This document shows, piece by piece, positions 9,048-17,250 of a DNA stretch of 64,000 nt. Numbering within the stretch: position 1 is the stretch's first letter; each line of letters opens with the position of its first letter. This DNA comes from Oceanicola sp. 22II-s10i (GTDB taxonomy: Bacteria > Pseudomonadota > Alphaproteobacteria > Rhodobacterales > Rhodobacteraceae), in NCBI RefSeq assembly GCF_002210105.1, contig NZ_AQQU01000007.1:209402-273401 (forward strand), in the 5' to 3' direction. Below the pieces are notes generated by a model that was not told the origin of the DNA, made no database searches, and saw nothing but the letters and a program-made list of their open reading frames with translations. Both the position numbers and the translations under genes were made by a program.

Positions 9048-9224
9048 CACGCTCCGGCCCGACCCATCTGTCACACAGGGTCACATTCCGCCGGTCACGT
9101 CCCCATGCCCCTTGCCATCGCGCCGCGGCGCTGGAACTATCCGCCAAGCTAAACGCCACATTAATGCCCGCATGGGACAACAGACTGGCGACACGGCAAG
9201 GCAGCGCAAGCAAGAGGTGCACAT

Positions 9225-9683
9225 ATGGCGGAGCGGTCGTTGATCGTGCGCCCGTTGGAAGCGTCGGACCGGGCCGACTGGGAACGTCTCTGGGATCTGT
9301 ATCTCGAGTTCTATCACACCTCGACCACGCCCGAGGTGCGGGATGTCTATTTCCAGCGACTGCTCGGCAAGGATCCGCAGGATTTCAGCTGTCTGATCGC
9401 GACGCTTGACGGCCGCGCCGTAGGGCTTACGCATTACCTGTTCCATCGCCACGGCTGGAAGATAGAGAACGTGTGCTACCTGCAGGACCTTTACGCCGAT
9501 CCCGACGTGCGTGGCACCGGTGTCGGGCGTGCGCTGATCGAGGCGGTCTATGCCGCCGCCGATGCTGCCGGCGCGCCCTCGGTCTACTGGCTGACCCAGA
9601 CCGGCAACGCGACCGCGCGGCTGTTGTATGACCGGATCGCCCAGCCCACCGATTTCATGAAGTACCAGCGGGTTACCGGATGA
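9225..9683 (+). CDS. GNAT family N-acetyltransferase
   Basis: A 152-residue GCN5-related acetyltransferase. The acetyl-CoA motif A is clear: LQDLYADPDVRGTGVGRALIE (about 86-106) with the RGTGVG pyrophosphate loop. C-terminal motif B follows (VYWLTQTGNATARLLYDRIA). AAGAGG lies 7 bases before the ATG. It overlaps the next gene by 4 bp (ATGA), so the two are coupled. The acyl acceptor cannot be read from the sequence. Confidence 0.9.
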   Translation: MAERSLIVRPLEASDRADWERLWDLYLEFYHTSTTPEVRDVYFQRLLGKDPQDFSCLIATLDGRAVGLTHYLFHRHGWKIENVCYLQDLYADPDVRGTGVGRALIEAVYAAADAAGAPSVYWLTQTGNATARLLYDRIAQPTDFMKYQRVTG

Positions 9684-11059
9684 AGCTCGCCTTCGCCCCG
9701 GTCATTCTGGCCCTGACGGTCGGCTGCCAGCCGATGGACTACAACCCCGAGCCCGCTTCGCGCGCGGCGGCAGCGCCGGCCGGCCTGCAGATGCAGCCGA
9801 TGAAGCTGTTCTCCGAGGCGCGCGGGGGACAGGCCCGGATCACCCAGTCGAACAGCGACATCGCCCGCGACTTCCTCGATCTGACCTTCATGCTCGAATC
9901 CGGGCGGGCGCTGCCCGTTCTCACCCGGTTCGAGGAGCCGATCCGCGTCCGCATCAGCGGCGCGCCGCCGGCCGGGATGACGACCGAGCTCGACCGCGTC
10001 CTGAAACGGATGCGGGGCGAGGCGGACATCGACATCCAGCGCACCAGCGGCGAGGCGAATGTCATCATCCAGGCTGTCTCCAGCGCCCAGATCCGCAAGC
10101 ATCTGCCGCAAGCCGCCTGTTTCGTGGTGCCGAACGTCACCTCGCTGTCCGACTACGCGGCCGCGCGCCGCAACGACGGCGCGTCCTGGACCACCCTGAC
10201 CGAGCGCAAGCGGATCGCGATCTTCGTGCCCAACGACGTCAGCCCGCAGGAGGTCCGCGACTGCCTGCACGAGGAACTGGCACAGGCGATCGGACCTCTG
10301 AACGACCTCTACCGGCTGGACAGCTCCGTCTTCAACGACGACAACATCCACACCGTCCTGACCTCGTTCGACATGCTGATCCTGCGTGCATATTACGATC
10401 CGCGCCTGCATTCCGGCATGACCCGCGACGAGGTCGCAGCGCGCCTGCCCGAGATACTGGCGCGGCTGAACCCGGCGGGCGCGAACCGTGGCGCGCAGTA
10501 TATCAGCGCCACCCCGCGTCCGTGGATCGAGGCGATCCAGACCGCCCTCGGGCCGGGCGCCTCGGCCCCGAACCGACTCCGTGCGGCGCAGCGCGCCTTG
10601 GACATCGCGATCGCTCAGGGCTGGAACGATCACCGCCTCGCCTTTTCGCATTACGCCCTCGGCCGTCTGGTCCAGGCACGCGATCCCGCACAGGCCGTCG
10701 CCCATTACCGCAGCGCCGACATCATCTATGCCCGCAGCGGCACAACGGCGATCCACCGGGCATTTGTCCGCACCCAGCTCGCCGCCCATTCCCTCGCCCG
10801 CGGCGATGCCTCCGGCGCACTGCGCACCCTGCGCGGTCAGGCGGAACTGGCCCGCCGTTATGAGAACGCGGCGCTTCTCGCCTCGATCCAGATGCTGGAG
10901 GCCGAGGCGCTGGATTACACCGGTGACGCGGACCAGGCACGCAAGGTCAGGCGGGACAGTATCGGCTGGGCGCGTTATGGCTTCGGTCCCGACTGGGCCG
11001 TCCGCGCCAAGCTGAGCGAGGTCGCCGCCCTGAACCCGAAAAAGACCGGAGGGTCGTGA
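9680..11059 (+). CDS. DUF2927 family lipoprotein
   Basis: A 459-residue exported protein. The N-terminus ends in a lipobox-like ALTVGC (Cys16), so it is probably a lipoprotein. The middle (about 50-250) matches the DUF2927 family as I remember it, with a conserved CLHEELAQAIG segment (HEE plus Gly) that resembles a metal-protease-type helix but lacks a full HExxH. The C-terminal part (about 285-440) is helical and repeat-like (ALDIAIAQGW, YALGRLVQARDP, LRTLRGQAELARR), possibly TPR-type. The start overlaps the GNAT stop. Function unknown. Confidence 0.72.
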   Translation: MKLAFAPVILALTVGCQPMDYNPEPASRAAAAPAGLQMQPMKLFSEARGGQARITQSNSDIARDFLDLTFMLESGRALPVLTRFEEPIRVRISGAPPAGMTTELDRVLKRMRGEADIDIQRTSGEANVIIQAVSSAQIRKHLPQAACFVVPNVTSLSDYAAARRNDGASWTTLTERKRIAIFVPNDVSPQEVRDCLHEELAQAIGPLNDLYRLDSSVFNDDNIHTVLTSFDMLILRAYYDPRLHSGMTRDEVAARLPEILARLNPAGANRGAQYISATPRPWIEAIQTALGPGASAPNRLRAAQRALDIAIAQGWNDHRLAFSHYALGRLVQARDPAQAVAHYRSADIIYARSGTTAIHRAFVRTQLAAHSLARGDASGALRTLRGQAELARRYENAALLASIQMLEAEALDYTGDADQARKVRRDSIGWARYGFGPDWAVRAKLSEVAALNPKKTGGS

Positions 11060-11060
11060 C

Positions 11061-11228
11061 ATGCTGGTGATCATCGGCGTCGTTCTGGGCGCAGCCTGGG
11101 GCGGCTGGCGCGCCAAGGCGCGCGGCGGAAAACGGGCGGACATCCTGCAATATGCCGCCGTCCATGCGCTGATCTTCGCGATTGCGGGACTGTTCCTGAC
11201 GCTGTTCCTGCACCGCGCCCTCGTATGA
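11061..11228 (+). CDS. 55-residue two-helix membrane protein
   Basis: A small ORF starting one base after the stop of the DUF2927 gene (TGACATG). The 55-residue product starts MLVIIGVVLGAAWGG, has a short basic loop (RAKARGGKR) and a second helix (YAAVHALIFAIAGLFLTLFL), so it is a hairpin membrane protein with the basic loop inside. The preceding stop-start arrangement and GGAGG nearby support translation. Similar small proteins occur in related bacteria, sometimes labelled after acyltransferases without good reason. Function unknown. Confidence 0.65.
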   Translation: MLVIIGVVLGAAWGGWRAKARGGKRADILQYAAVHALIFAIAGLFLTLFLHRALV

Positions 11229-11319
11229 GTGAACCGACCGACCGGCAGGTTATCCTGCTGGCATCCGGAGCAATGACCGGTTAGGCTCGGATCAAGTCAC
11301 GCGCAGGACCGGATCGCCC

Positions 11320-12504
11320 ATGTTCATTCCCTTTTTCGAGAACCTCAGAAAACACGCCGTCCCCGTCACGCTCCGGGAATACCTGACCTTCCTCGAAGCG
11401 ATGCGCGCCGGGCTCTGCACCTACGACCCCGAGGCGTTCTATTACCTCGCCCGCACGGCGATGGTGAAGGACGAGCGGAACATCGACAAGTTCGACATCG
11501 CCTTCGCCAAGACCTTCGAAGGGCTGGAAAACATCACCTTCGAACAGGTGATGGAGGCCGTCGAACTGCCCGCCGAATGGCTGGAGCAGATGGCCGAGAA
11601 ATACCTGACCGCCGAAGAGATGGCCGAGATCAAGGCGCTCGGCGGCTTCGACAAGCTGATGGAGACGCTCAAGCAGCGGCTCAAGGAACAGCAGGGCCGG
11701 CACGAGGGCGGCAACAAGTGGATCGGCACCAAGGGCACCTCGCCCTTCGGCGCGCAGGGCTACAACCCCGAGGGCGTCCGCATCGGGCAGGAGAAATCGC
11801 GCCACCAACGCGCCGTAAAGGTCTGGGACAAAAGGGAATTCAAGAACTTCGACGACGACGTCGAACTGGGCACCCGCAACATCAAGGTCGCGTTGAAACG
11901 GCTCAGGAAATGGGCCCGCGACGGGGCGCACGAGGAACTGGACCTCGACAACACCATCCGCTCGACCGCCGAGCATGGCTATCTGGACGTCAAAGTCCGG
12001 CCCGAGCGGCGGAACGCGGTCAAGGTGCTGCTGTTCCTCGACGTCGGCGGGTCCATGGATCCGCACATCAAGGTGATGGAGGAGCTGTTCAGCGCCGCCA
12101 AGGCCGAGTTCAAGCACATGCAGCACTTCTACTTCCACAACTGCCTCTACGAAGGCGTGTGGAAGGACAACCGCCGCCGCTGGTCCGATCAGACCCCGAC
12201 ATGGGAGGTGCTGCGGACCTATGGCAGCGACTACAAGGCGATCTTCATCGGTGACGCCTCGATGAGCCCCTACGAGGTCGCCTATCCCGGTGGCGCGAAC
12301 GAGCACTGGAACGAGGAATCGGGCGAAACATGGCTGCGCCGCGCGCGCGAGCAATGGCCGAACAACCTGTGGATCAACCCGGTGCCGCGCAAGTACTGGG
12401 GCTACACCCAGTCGATCAAGCTGATCCGCGAGATCTTCGACGACCGGATGCACCCGATGACGCTCGAGGGGCTGTCGCAGGGGATGAAGGAACTCAGCCG
12501 CTGA
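11320..12504 (+). CDS. CoxE-like VWA domain protein, likely MoxR partner
   Basis: A 394-residue protein of the CoxE/VWA type. The N-terminal half is helical and charged. The VWA domain begins at about 234 with a modified MIDAS motif D241-V-G-G-S (LLFLDVGGSMDPH) and continues to a second metal loop at FIGDASMSP. The DxGGS form is normal for this subfamily. It starts MFIPFFENLRKHAVPVTLREYL, the usual opening. It probably works with the MoxR ATPase at 8168, although three genes and a hairpin separate them. The client is unknown. Confidence 0.88.
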   Translation: MFIPFFENLRKHAVPVTLREYLTFLEAMRAGLCTYDPEAFYYLARTAMVKDERNIDKFDIAFAKTFEGLENITFEQVMEAVELPAEWLEQMAEKYLTAEEMAEIKALGGFDKLMETLKQRLKEQQGRHEGGNKWIGTKGTSPFGAQGYNPEGVRIGQEKSRHQRAVKVWDKREFKNFDDDVELGTRNIKVALKRLRKWARDGAHEELDLDNTIRSTAEHGYLDVKVRPERRNAVKVLLFLDVGGSMDPHIKVMEELFSAAKAEFKHMQHFYFHNCLYEGVWKDNRRRWSDQTPTWEVLRTYGSDYKAIFIGDASMSPYEVAYPGGANEHWNEESGETWLRRAREQWPNNLWINPVPRKYWGYTQSIKLIREIFDDRMHPMTLEGLSQGMKELSR

Positions 12505-12531
12505 ACCGTGACGACGGGCGGCGTGGCGGTC

Positions 12532-13071
12532 TTACTGCCTGCCGCTGTCGATCCGGGCGACAAGCACCCCGTTCTGGATGAAGAGGTCCAGCAATTCCGT
12601 TGCCGCCTCGACCGGCGCGGTGCCGAAATCGACGGTGATCCGCCCGCGTTCGACGACGGCGGAATGAATGACCTGCGACATCATGCTGTCCATCGGACGC
12701 CGGGCCCCTTCCAGGTCGACCCACTTGGCGAACCATGTTTCGAACCCCACCACTTCGGGCGGCGCCGGGGTCAGGTTGAAGGCGATGGATTCCCATGACA
12801 CCGGCCCGACCTCCAGCGTCAGGTCCCCGTAGGACATGGTGTATCCACCGACATAGGCCCCTTCGTTGAGCGAAACCTCGACCGCGCCGTTGTCAGCGCC
12901 GGTCCGCCCGACGAAATCCACGACATAGATGTCCTGAAAGGTCTCGCCCGGCATCCGGAACGCAATCTCCGGGAACACCGCTTCAAAGCGGTCCAGCTGC
13001 TGCTGGTACGCGTACTGGAACTCGGCGACATATGCCGTCTGCAATAAAGTAAGCAGTGTCAGAATGTTCAT
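12532..13071 (-). CDS. Hypothetical protein, 179 residues
   Basis: An unrecognised protein. The first helix (MNILTLLTLLQTAYVAEFQ) is amphipathic or weakly membrane-seeking and not a clear signal peptide. The rest looks like a compact alpha/beta fold with FRMPGETFQDIYVVDFVGR and WESIAFNLTPAPPEVVGFETWFAKW. I choose the ATG at 13071; a TTG 54 bp upstream would add 18 residues without a better ribosome-binding site. The gene is convergent with the VWA gene (27-bp gap) and divergent from the first DedA gene. Confidence 0.6.
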   Translation of the reverse strand: MNILTLLTLLQTAYVAEFQYAYQQQLDRFEAVFPEIAFRMPGETFQDIYVVDFVGRTGADNGAVEVSLNEGAYVGGYTMSYGDLTLEVGPVSWESIAFNLTPAPPEVVGFETWFAKWVDLEGARRPMDSMMSQVIHSAVVERGRITVDFGTAPVEAATELLDLFIQNGVLVARIDSGRQ

Positions 13072-13373
13072 GAGGTCAACGTCTTGTGCAGGCACGTTAT
13101 CGACTCTCAAATTCGAGCCTGTCAAACACTGATGTTGAATAGCGTCACTCTGTCCGGCCTCAGATGCCCGTCCGTGTCCGTGACGTCACGGTAAGCGACG
13201 CGAAAATTAACGAAAGCCGGCAATCGACACCAAAAAACCGGGCCCACCGTGGACTGCGGCTGGATCGTTTCATTCCCTATGCTGCCACTGGAAAAGGCAC
13301 CGCGACAATCAGCCCGCTGTTGCCAGCCAGTCGCGTATGGACCTGCAGCATCCGCTCTGTTTGTCTGCACCGC
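13072..13373. other. Divergent intergenic region before the DedA cluster
   Basis: About 300 bp between the hypothetical gene (minus) and DedA 1 (plus). It contains a perfect 14-bp palindrome (13178-13191) and an A-rich patch at about 13200-13240 (GAAAATTAACGAAAG, CCAAAAAACC) that may be promoter sequence. The DedA frame is open across part of it, but that stretch lacks DedA features. Confidence 0.45.
13178..13191. promoter_or_regulatory. Perfect 14-bp palindrome CCGTGACGTCACGG
   Basis: This fully symmetric sequence with the TGACGTCA core lies between two divergent genes, about 105 bp from the hypothetical-gene start and 180 bp from the DedA start. It has the size of a dimeric regulator site. 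No regulator gene lies beside it. Confidence 0.35.
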
Positions 13374-14042
13374 ATGGCCGATCCCGCGCGACCGCCCCTC
13401 GGACCCGACACAGCGACCCCGGATGTCCCGGCGGACGACTGGATCCTCAGTGCGCTCTACGATCACGGACCGGCGGTGATGTTCGTCCTGTGCCTCGCTT
13501 CCTGTATCGCCCTGCCCGTCCCGGCCTCGATCGCCATGATCTCGGCCGGGGCCGCCGCCGCGACCGGCGGACTGGAGTTGTGGCAGATCGCGCTTGCCTC
13601 GCTGGCGGGGGCCATCGTGGGCGACCAGATCGCCTATGCCATCGGCGGCGTGGGACGCGGGCCGCTGATCCGCTGGATCGACGCCAAGGAACCGCGCCGC
13701 GCCGCCCGGCTGAAGGCCGAGGACTGGCTGCGCGACCGTGGCGGGCCGGGCGTCTTCCTCAGCCGCTGGCCGGTGTCGCCGATCGGGCCCTACGTGAACT
13801 TCGCCGCCGGGGCCGCGGCCTTCGGATGGCTGCGCTTCACACTCTGGTCCGCGCCGGGCGAAGCCGTCTGGGTCGCCGTGAACACCGCGCTCGGCTACGT
13901 GTTCTCGGGCCAGATCACCGCAGTGGCCATGGTCGCGCAGGAGGCCACGGGCCTCGTCCTCGCCGTCATCTTCGCCCTCGGGGCAAGCTACGTCCTGCGC
14001 CGCGCGTTAAAGGCCCGGCGCGCCGCGAAAGAGGACGACTGA
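13374..14042 (+). CDS. DedA family membrane protein, copy 1
   Basis: A 222-residue DedA/SNARE-associated family protein. DedA proteins include undecaprenyl-phosphate and phospholipid flippases. Conserved parts are CIALPVPASIAMISAGA (first re-entrant region), GDQIAYAIG, and RGGPGVFLSRWPVSPIGPYVN, which corresponds to the arginine-bearing re-entrant motif, but the second arginine of the usual FxxRFxPxxR motif is missing. The ATG at 13374 opens a normal-length protein; the frame upstream has no family features. A close paralogue lies at 14464, with a small membrane protein between them. Confidence 0.85.
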   Translation: MADPARPPLGPDTATPDVPADDWILSALYDHGPAVMFVLCLASCIALPVPASIAMISAGAAAATGGLELWQIALASLAGAIVGDQIAYAIGGVGRGPLIRWIDAKEPRRAARLKAEDWLRDRGGPGVFLSRWPVSPIGPYVNFAAGAAAFGWLRFTLWSAPGEAVWVAVNTALGYVFSGQITAVAMVAQEATGLVLAVIFALGASYVLRRALKARRAAKEDD

Positions 14043-14186
14043 GGCACCGCGCCGCCTTGCGCCCGCACCGCCGCTGCGCCACGCTCGGAGCACCTGACCG
14101 GAGCCAAGACCCTGCCGCGCCTCGCCACCCTCCTGCGCCTGATCCGGCTGCATCCGTTCGCCGCGCTGCTGTTCGGCGCGGGCACG

Positions 14187-14471
14187 TTGTTTGCGCTGGT
14201 CTTCGTCGTACGGACGCTGTTTTTCGTCGTCTACTGGTCTGACCCCGCGCATCGCAACCAGGCACCCGAAGTCTGGATGACCCCGCGCTACATCGCGCAT
14301 TCCTGGCAGATTCCACCCGAGGCGCTGGCCGAGGCGCTGCAGATCCCCGACCCGCCCCCGCGCCACGCCACGCTGGCCGAGATCGCCCGCCTGCGCGGGA
14401 TGACCACCGAGGCGCTGATCGCCGAACTGACCGTCTTTCTCGCCCGTCACCGGCAGGCCACGCATGAGTGA
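14187..14471 (+). CDS. Small membrane protein between the DedA paralogues, start uncertain
   Basis: An ORF of at least 94 residues ending in an 8-bp overlap with DedA 2. It has a membrane helix (LFALVFVVRTLFFVVYW) and a soluble tail (about 60 residues) with helix-turn-like LAEIARLRGMTTEALIAELTVFLARH. No ATG exists in the frame upstream. TTG at 14187 is possible but cuts the hydrophobic segment, which continues upstream (LIRLHPFAALLFGAGTLFALVF). The frame is open back to the DedA 1 stop, so a non-ATG start near 14094-14140 is likely. Overlap with DedA 2 suggests coupled expression. Function unknown. Confidence 0.6.
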   Translation: MFALVFVVRTLFFVVYWSDPAHRNQAPEVWMTPRYIAHSWQIPPEALAEALQIPDPPPRHATLAEIARLRGMTTEALIAELTVFLARHRQATHE

Positions 14472-15078
14472 CGCGATCTCCGCCCTCGTCGCGGAATGGG
14501 GCCTGCCGCTGCTCTTCGCCGTGACCTTCCTGTCGTGCCTCGCCCTGCCCGTGCCCTCCTCGCTCGCCATGCTGACGGCCGGGGCCTTCACCGTGACGGG
14601 CGACCTGACACTCTGGGCCACCGCGCTCGCCGCCTTCGCCGGCGCCGTGCTGGGCGACCAGACCGGCTATGTCCTCGCCCGCTTCGGCGCGGACCGGCTC
14701 GACGCCTTCACCGCCACACGCCCGCGCCGCCGGGCCCTGCTGGACCGCGCCCGGCGGATGATCGAAAAACGCGGCGGACCGGGTATCTTCCTCAGCCGCT
14801 GGCTGGTCTCGCCGCTCGGCCCCTATGCGAATTTCATCGCCGGGCTGACCCGGTTCCCGCACCTTGCCTTCACCCTCTGGGGCGCGGCAGGCGAAGCGGT
14901 CTGGGTCGCACTCTACGTCGGGCTCGGGCGGCTCTTCGCCGGTCAGCTCGACATGGCCGCCGAATTCGCGGGCGACCTCTCGGGGCTTTTCGCCGCGCTC
15001 GCCGTGATGGGCGTGTCAGCATGGTGGATGACACATTCGCTGCGCCACCGCCGCCGCATTGCCGGACGCCACGACTGA
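14464..15078 (+). CDS. DedA family membrane protein, copy 2
   Basis: A 204-residue DedA paralogue of the gene at 13374, with the same three signature stretches (CLALPVPSSLAMLTAGA, GDQTGYVLAR, RGGPGIFLSRWLVSPLGPYAN). As in copy 1, the usual second arginine is absent. It overlaps the small membrane protein gene by 8 bp and is followed 15 bp later by the M48 protease gene, so all four genes (13374-15786) probably form one operon for envelope upkeep. Tandem duplication of a variant DedA is clear; the lipid substrate is not. Confidence 0.87.
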   Translation: MSDAISALVAEWGLPLLFAVTFLSCLALPVPSSLAMLTAGAFTVTGDLTLWATALAAFAGAVLGDQTGYVLARFGADRLDAFTATRPRRRALLDRARRMIEKRGGPGIFLSRWLVSPLGPYANFIAGLTRFPHLAFTLWGAAGEAVWVALYVGLGRLFAGQLDMAAEFAGDLSGLFAALAVMGVSAWWMTHSLRHRRRIAGRHD

Positions 15079-15093
15079 CCCCATATCGGATCC

Positions 15094-15786
15094 ATGCTGC
15101 GCTTCACCCCCATCCTGCTCGCCATCCTCTACGGCCTCGTCGTCTACCGCTTCTCGGTCTGGCGCACGAAGAAGGAGCTCGACGCGCGGTCCTCCGAACT
15201 CGCCGATCCGCAGCTCTTGGCCGTGACCCGCAAGCTGGCACAGGCGCTCGACCTGCCCCGCATCCGCGTCCACCTCTACGAGATCGACCCGGTGAACGGC
15301 CTCGCCGCCCCCGACGGGCGTATCTTCCTGACCCGCGGCTTCTACAACAAGTTCCGCGCGGGCGAAGTTTCGGCCGAGGAGATGGCCTCGGTCATCGCCC
15401 ATGAACTGGGCCACGTGGCACTCGGCCATGCCCGGCGGCGGATGATCGACTTTTCCGGCCAGAACGCGCTGCGCACGGCGCTCGGGCTGATCCTGTCGCG
15501 GATCATTCCCGGCATCGGCATCTGGATCGCGGGCATGTTGACCTCGCTTCTGGCCGCGCGCCTGTCGCGCTCGGATGAATACGAGGCCGACGCCTATGCC
15601 GCCGCCCTGCTGACCAAGGCGGGCATCGGCACGGCCCCGCAGAAATCGCTGTTCCGCAAGCTCGCCGCGCTTACGGGCGGCAGCGGCACGGCGCCCGCCT
15701 GGCTGATGAGCCACCCGAAAACCGAGGAACGCATCGCCGCGATCGACAAACTGGAGGCGGGCTGGAACGCCAAGAGGCTGACCTAA
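15094..15786 (+). CDS. M48 family zinc metalloprotease (HtpX/OMA1-like)
   Basis: A 230-residue membrane-anchored protease. An N-terminal helix (about 3-20, FTPILLAILYGLVVYRF) anchors it, HELGH (103-107) is the zinc and catalytic motif, a hydrophobic segment follows (ILSRIIPGIGIWIAGMLTSLLA), and the third zinc ligand is in SDEYEADAYAA. M48 proteases clear misfolded membrane proteins or act on lipoprotein assembly. It is the last gene of the DedA operon, and its stop overlaps the stop of the convergent SAP gene by 4 bp. Confidence 0.88.
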   Translation: MLRFTPILLAILYGLVVYRFSVWRTKKELDARSSELADPQLLAVTRKLAQALDLPRIRVHLYEIDPVNGLAAPDGRIFLTRGFYNKFRAGEVSAEEMASVIAHELGHVALGHARRRMIDFSGQNALRTALGLILSRIIPGIGIWIAGMLTSLLAARLSRSDEYEADAYAAALLTKAGIGTAPQKSLFRKLAALTGGSGTAPAWLMSHPKTEERIAAIDKLEAGWNAKRLT

Positions 15787-15968
15787 CCCCGCCAGGGCAT
15801 CGGCGCGCCGTCCAGCCAGGCCTCGACCCGCGCGGCGAGAGCGCCCTTGCTGCCTGACGCGGGCAGACCCCGCAATCTCAGGAAATCCCGCAGGTCCGAC
15901 TTCATCCAGTCGTGATCGCGGAAGTCCTCCGCAGACATGTGTTCGTCCAGTTCCGGCCTTGCCCTCAT
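15783..15968 (-). CDS. Small SAP-domain protein
   Basis: A 61-residue protein with a SAP-like helix-extended-loop-helix ([30 protein letters not shown]), a fold used for nucleic acid binding. The start at 15968 has GGGAG 7 bases upstream; an ATG 18 bases earlier is less well placed. The acidic N-terminal part ([16 protein letters not shown]) is unusual. It is convergent with the M48 gene. Confidence 0.62.
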   Translation of the reverse strand: MRARPELDEHMSAEDFRDHDWMKSDLRDFLRLRGLPASGSKGALAARVEAWLDGAPMPWRG

Positions 15969-16053
15969 CCCGCGACTCCCGTTCACTGCGCCGCAACGAA
16001 ATAGCAGGCCCCTGCTGACAGCCCTCCGTCAGCAGCGTGCCGGGAAGGACCTC

Positions 16054-17055
16054 ATGCGTTACTCACTGCTCGACCTCTCTCCGGTCTCCGAAGGCCACGA
16101 CGCCGCCGAGGCCATCGCCGCCTCCGCCGCGCTCGCGCAGACCGCCGAAGCCGAGGGCTACACCCGCTTCTGGCTGGCCGAACACCACAACATGCCGGGA
16201 ATCGCCTCGGCTGCGACCTCGGTGATGATCGGTCACGTGGCGGGCAAGACCTCCAAGATACGCGTCGGTTCGGGCGGGATCATGCTGCCCAACCACTCGC
16301 CGCTGGTGATCGCCGAACAGTTCGGCACGCTGGCCACGATCTATCCGGGGCGCATCGACCTCGGCCTCGGGCGCGCGCCCGGCACCGACATGATGACCGC
16401 CCGCGCCCTGCGCCGGAACCTGCAGGCGCCCGACACCTTCCCGCAGGACGTGCTGGAACTGGCCGCCTACCTCGGACCGGTCGAACCCGGCCAGCACCTG
16501 CGCGCGATCCCCGGTTCGGACACCAACATCCCGATCTGGATCCTCGGCTCCTCGCTCTATGGCGCGCAGCTGGCGGCCCACCTCGGCCTGCCCTACGCCT
16601 TCGCCTCGCACTTCGCCCCCGACGCGCTGGAGGAGGCCTCCGAGATCTACCGCCGCACCTTCCGTCCGTCCGAAGCGCTGGCCGAGCCGCATTTCATGAT
16701 GGCGATCAACGTCTTCGCAGCCGACACGGATGCCGAGGCCGCCCGCATCCGCACCTCCGCCCAGCTCGGCATGATCAACCTCCGCTCGGGCCGCCCCGGC
16801 AAGCTGCCCGCGCCCGTCGACCGGCTGGAGGATCACGTCGACCCCGGCATGATCCAGATGACCAACATCGGCGGTCGTATCCGCGCCTGCGGCGCCCCGG
16901 ACACCATCCGCGCCGATCTGAAGACCCTGATCGACACCTACCAGCCAGACGAGGTCATCATCTCCGGCCAGATCCACGACCCCGCCGCACGCCGCCACAG
17001 CTTCACCCTCGCCGCCGCCGCCCTGCGCGACCTCGGCGCCGAACCGGCCCCCTGA
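16054..17055 (+). CDS. LLM class flavin-dependent oxidoreductase (MsnO8-like)
   Basis: A 333-residue luciferase-like monooxygenase. It opens [14 protein letters not shown] and contains [39 protein letters not shown] and [15 protein letters not shown], which define the MsnO8-like group of bacterial-luciferase folds with an FMN-binding TIM barrel. GGAAGG lies 5 bases before the ATG at 16054. The substrate is unknown. A repeat element with a hairpin follows it at 17093-17150. Confidence 0.88.
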   Translation: MRYSLLDLSPVSEGHDAAEAIAASAALAQTAEAEGYTRFWLAEHHNMPGIASAATSVMIGHVAGKTSKIRVGSGGIMLPNHSPLVIAEQFGTLATIYPGRIDLGLGRAPGTDMMTARALRRNLQAPDTFPQDVLELAAYLGPVEPGQHLRAIPGSDTNIPIWILGSSLYGAQLAAHLGLPYAFASHFAPDALEEASEIYRRTFRPSEALAEPHFMMAINVFAADTDAEAARIRTSAQLGMINLRSGRPGKLPAPVDRLEDHVDPGMIQMTNIGGRIRACGAPDTIRADLKTLIDTYQPDEVIISGQIHDPAARRHSFTLAAAALRDLGAEPAP

Positions 17056-17092
17056 CCGCTCGCCACACCTTCCGGAGTGTCTCGCAGGCTCC

Positions 17093-17150
17093 CCTGCTTC
17101 TTCTGGTCAAAAATACTTTCGGGGGGTCCGGGGGGCAGACAGCCCCCCGG
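17093..17150 (+). repeat. Intergenic repeat element, copy A, with hairpin
   Basis: Begins CCTGCTTCTTCTGGTCAAAA, then ATACTTTCGGGGGG, and ends in a 9-bp perfect stem (CCGGGGGGC at 17128-17136 with GCCCCCCGG at 17142-17150). Related copies lie at 18893, 23056, 25248 and 57597. It separates the LLM gene from guaA and may act as a terminator. Confidence 0.65.
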
Positions 17151-17250
17151 CCTCAACGCCCGCACACCATCCGGGCATCCTTGCGCCCCAGGCACCCCCG
17201 CCTCCAACCACCCACTTGCGCCCGCCCCGTCCCGGCAATAAAGCCGGGTC

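Noticed and set aside
13164..13373. N-terminal extension of DedA 1 from an ATG at 13164
   Set aside because: The added 70 residues have no DedA features and cover the palindrome and probable promoter. The ATG at 13374 gives normal length.
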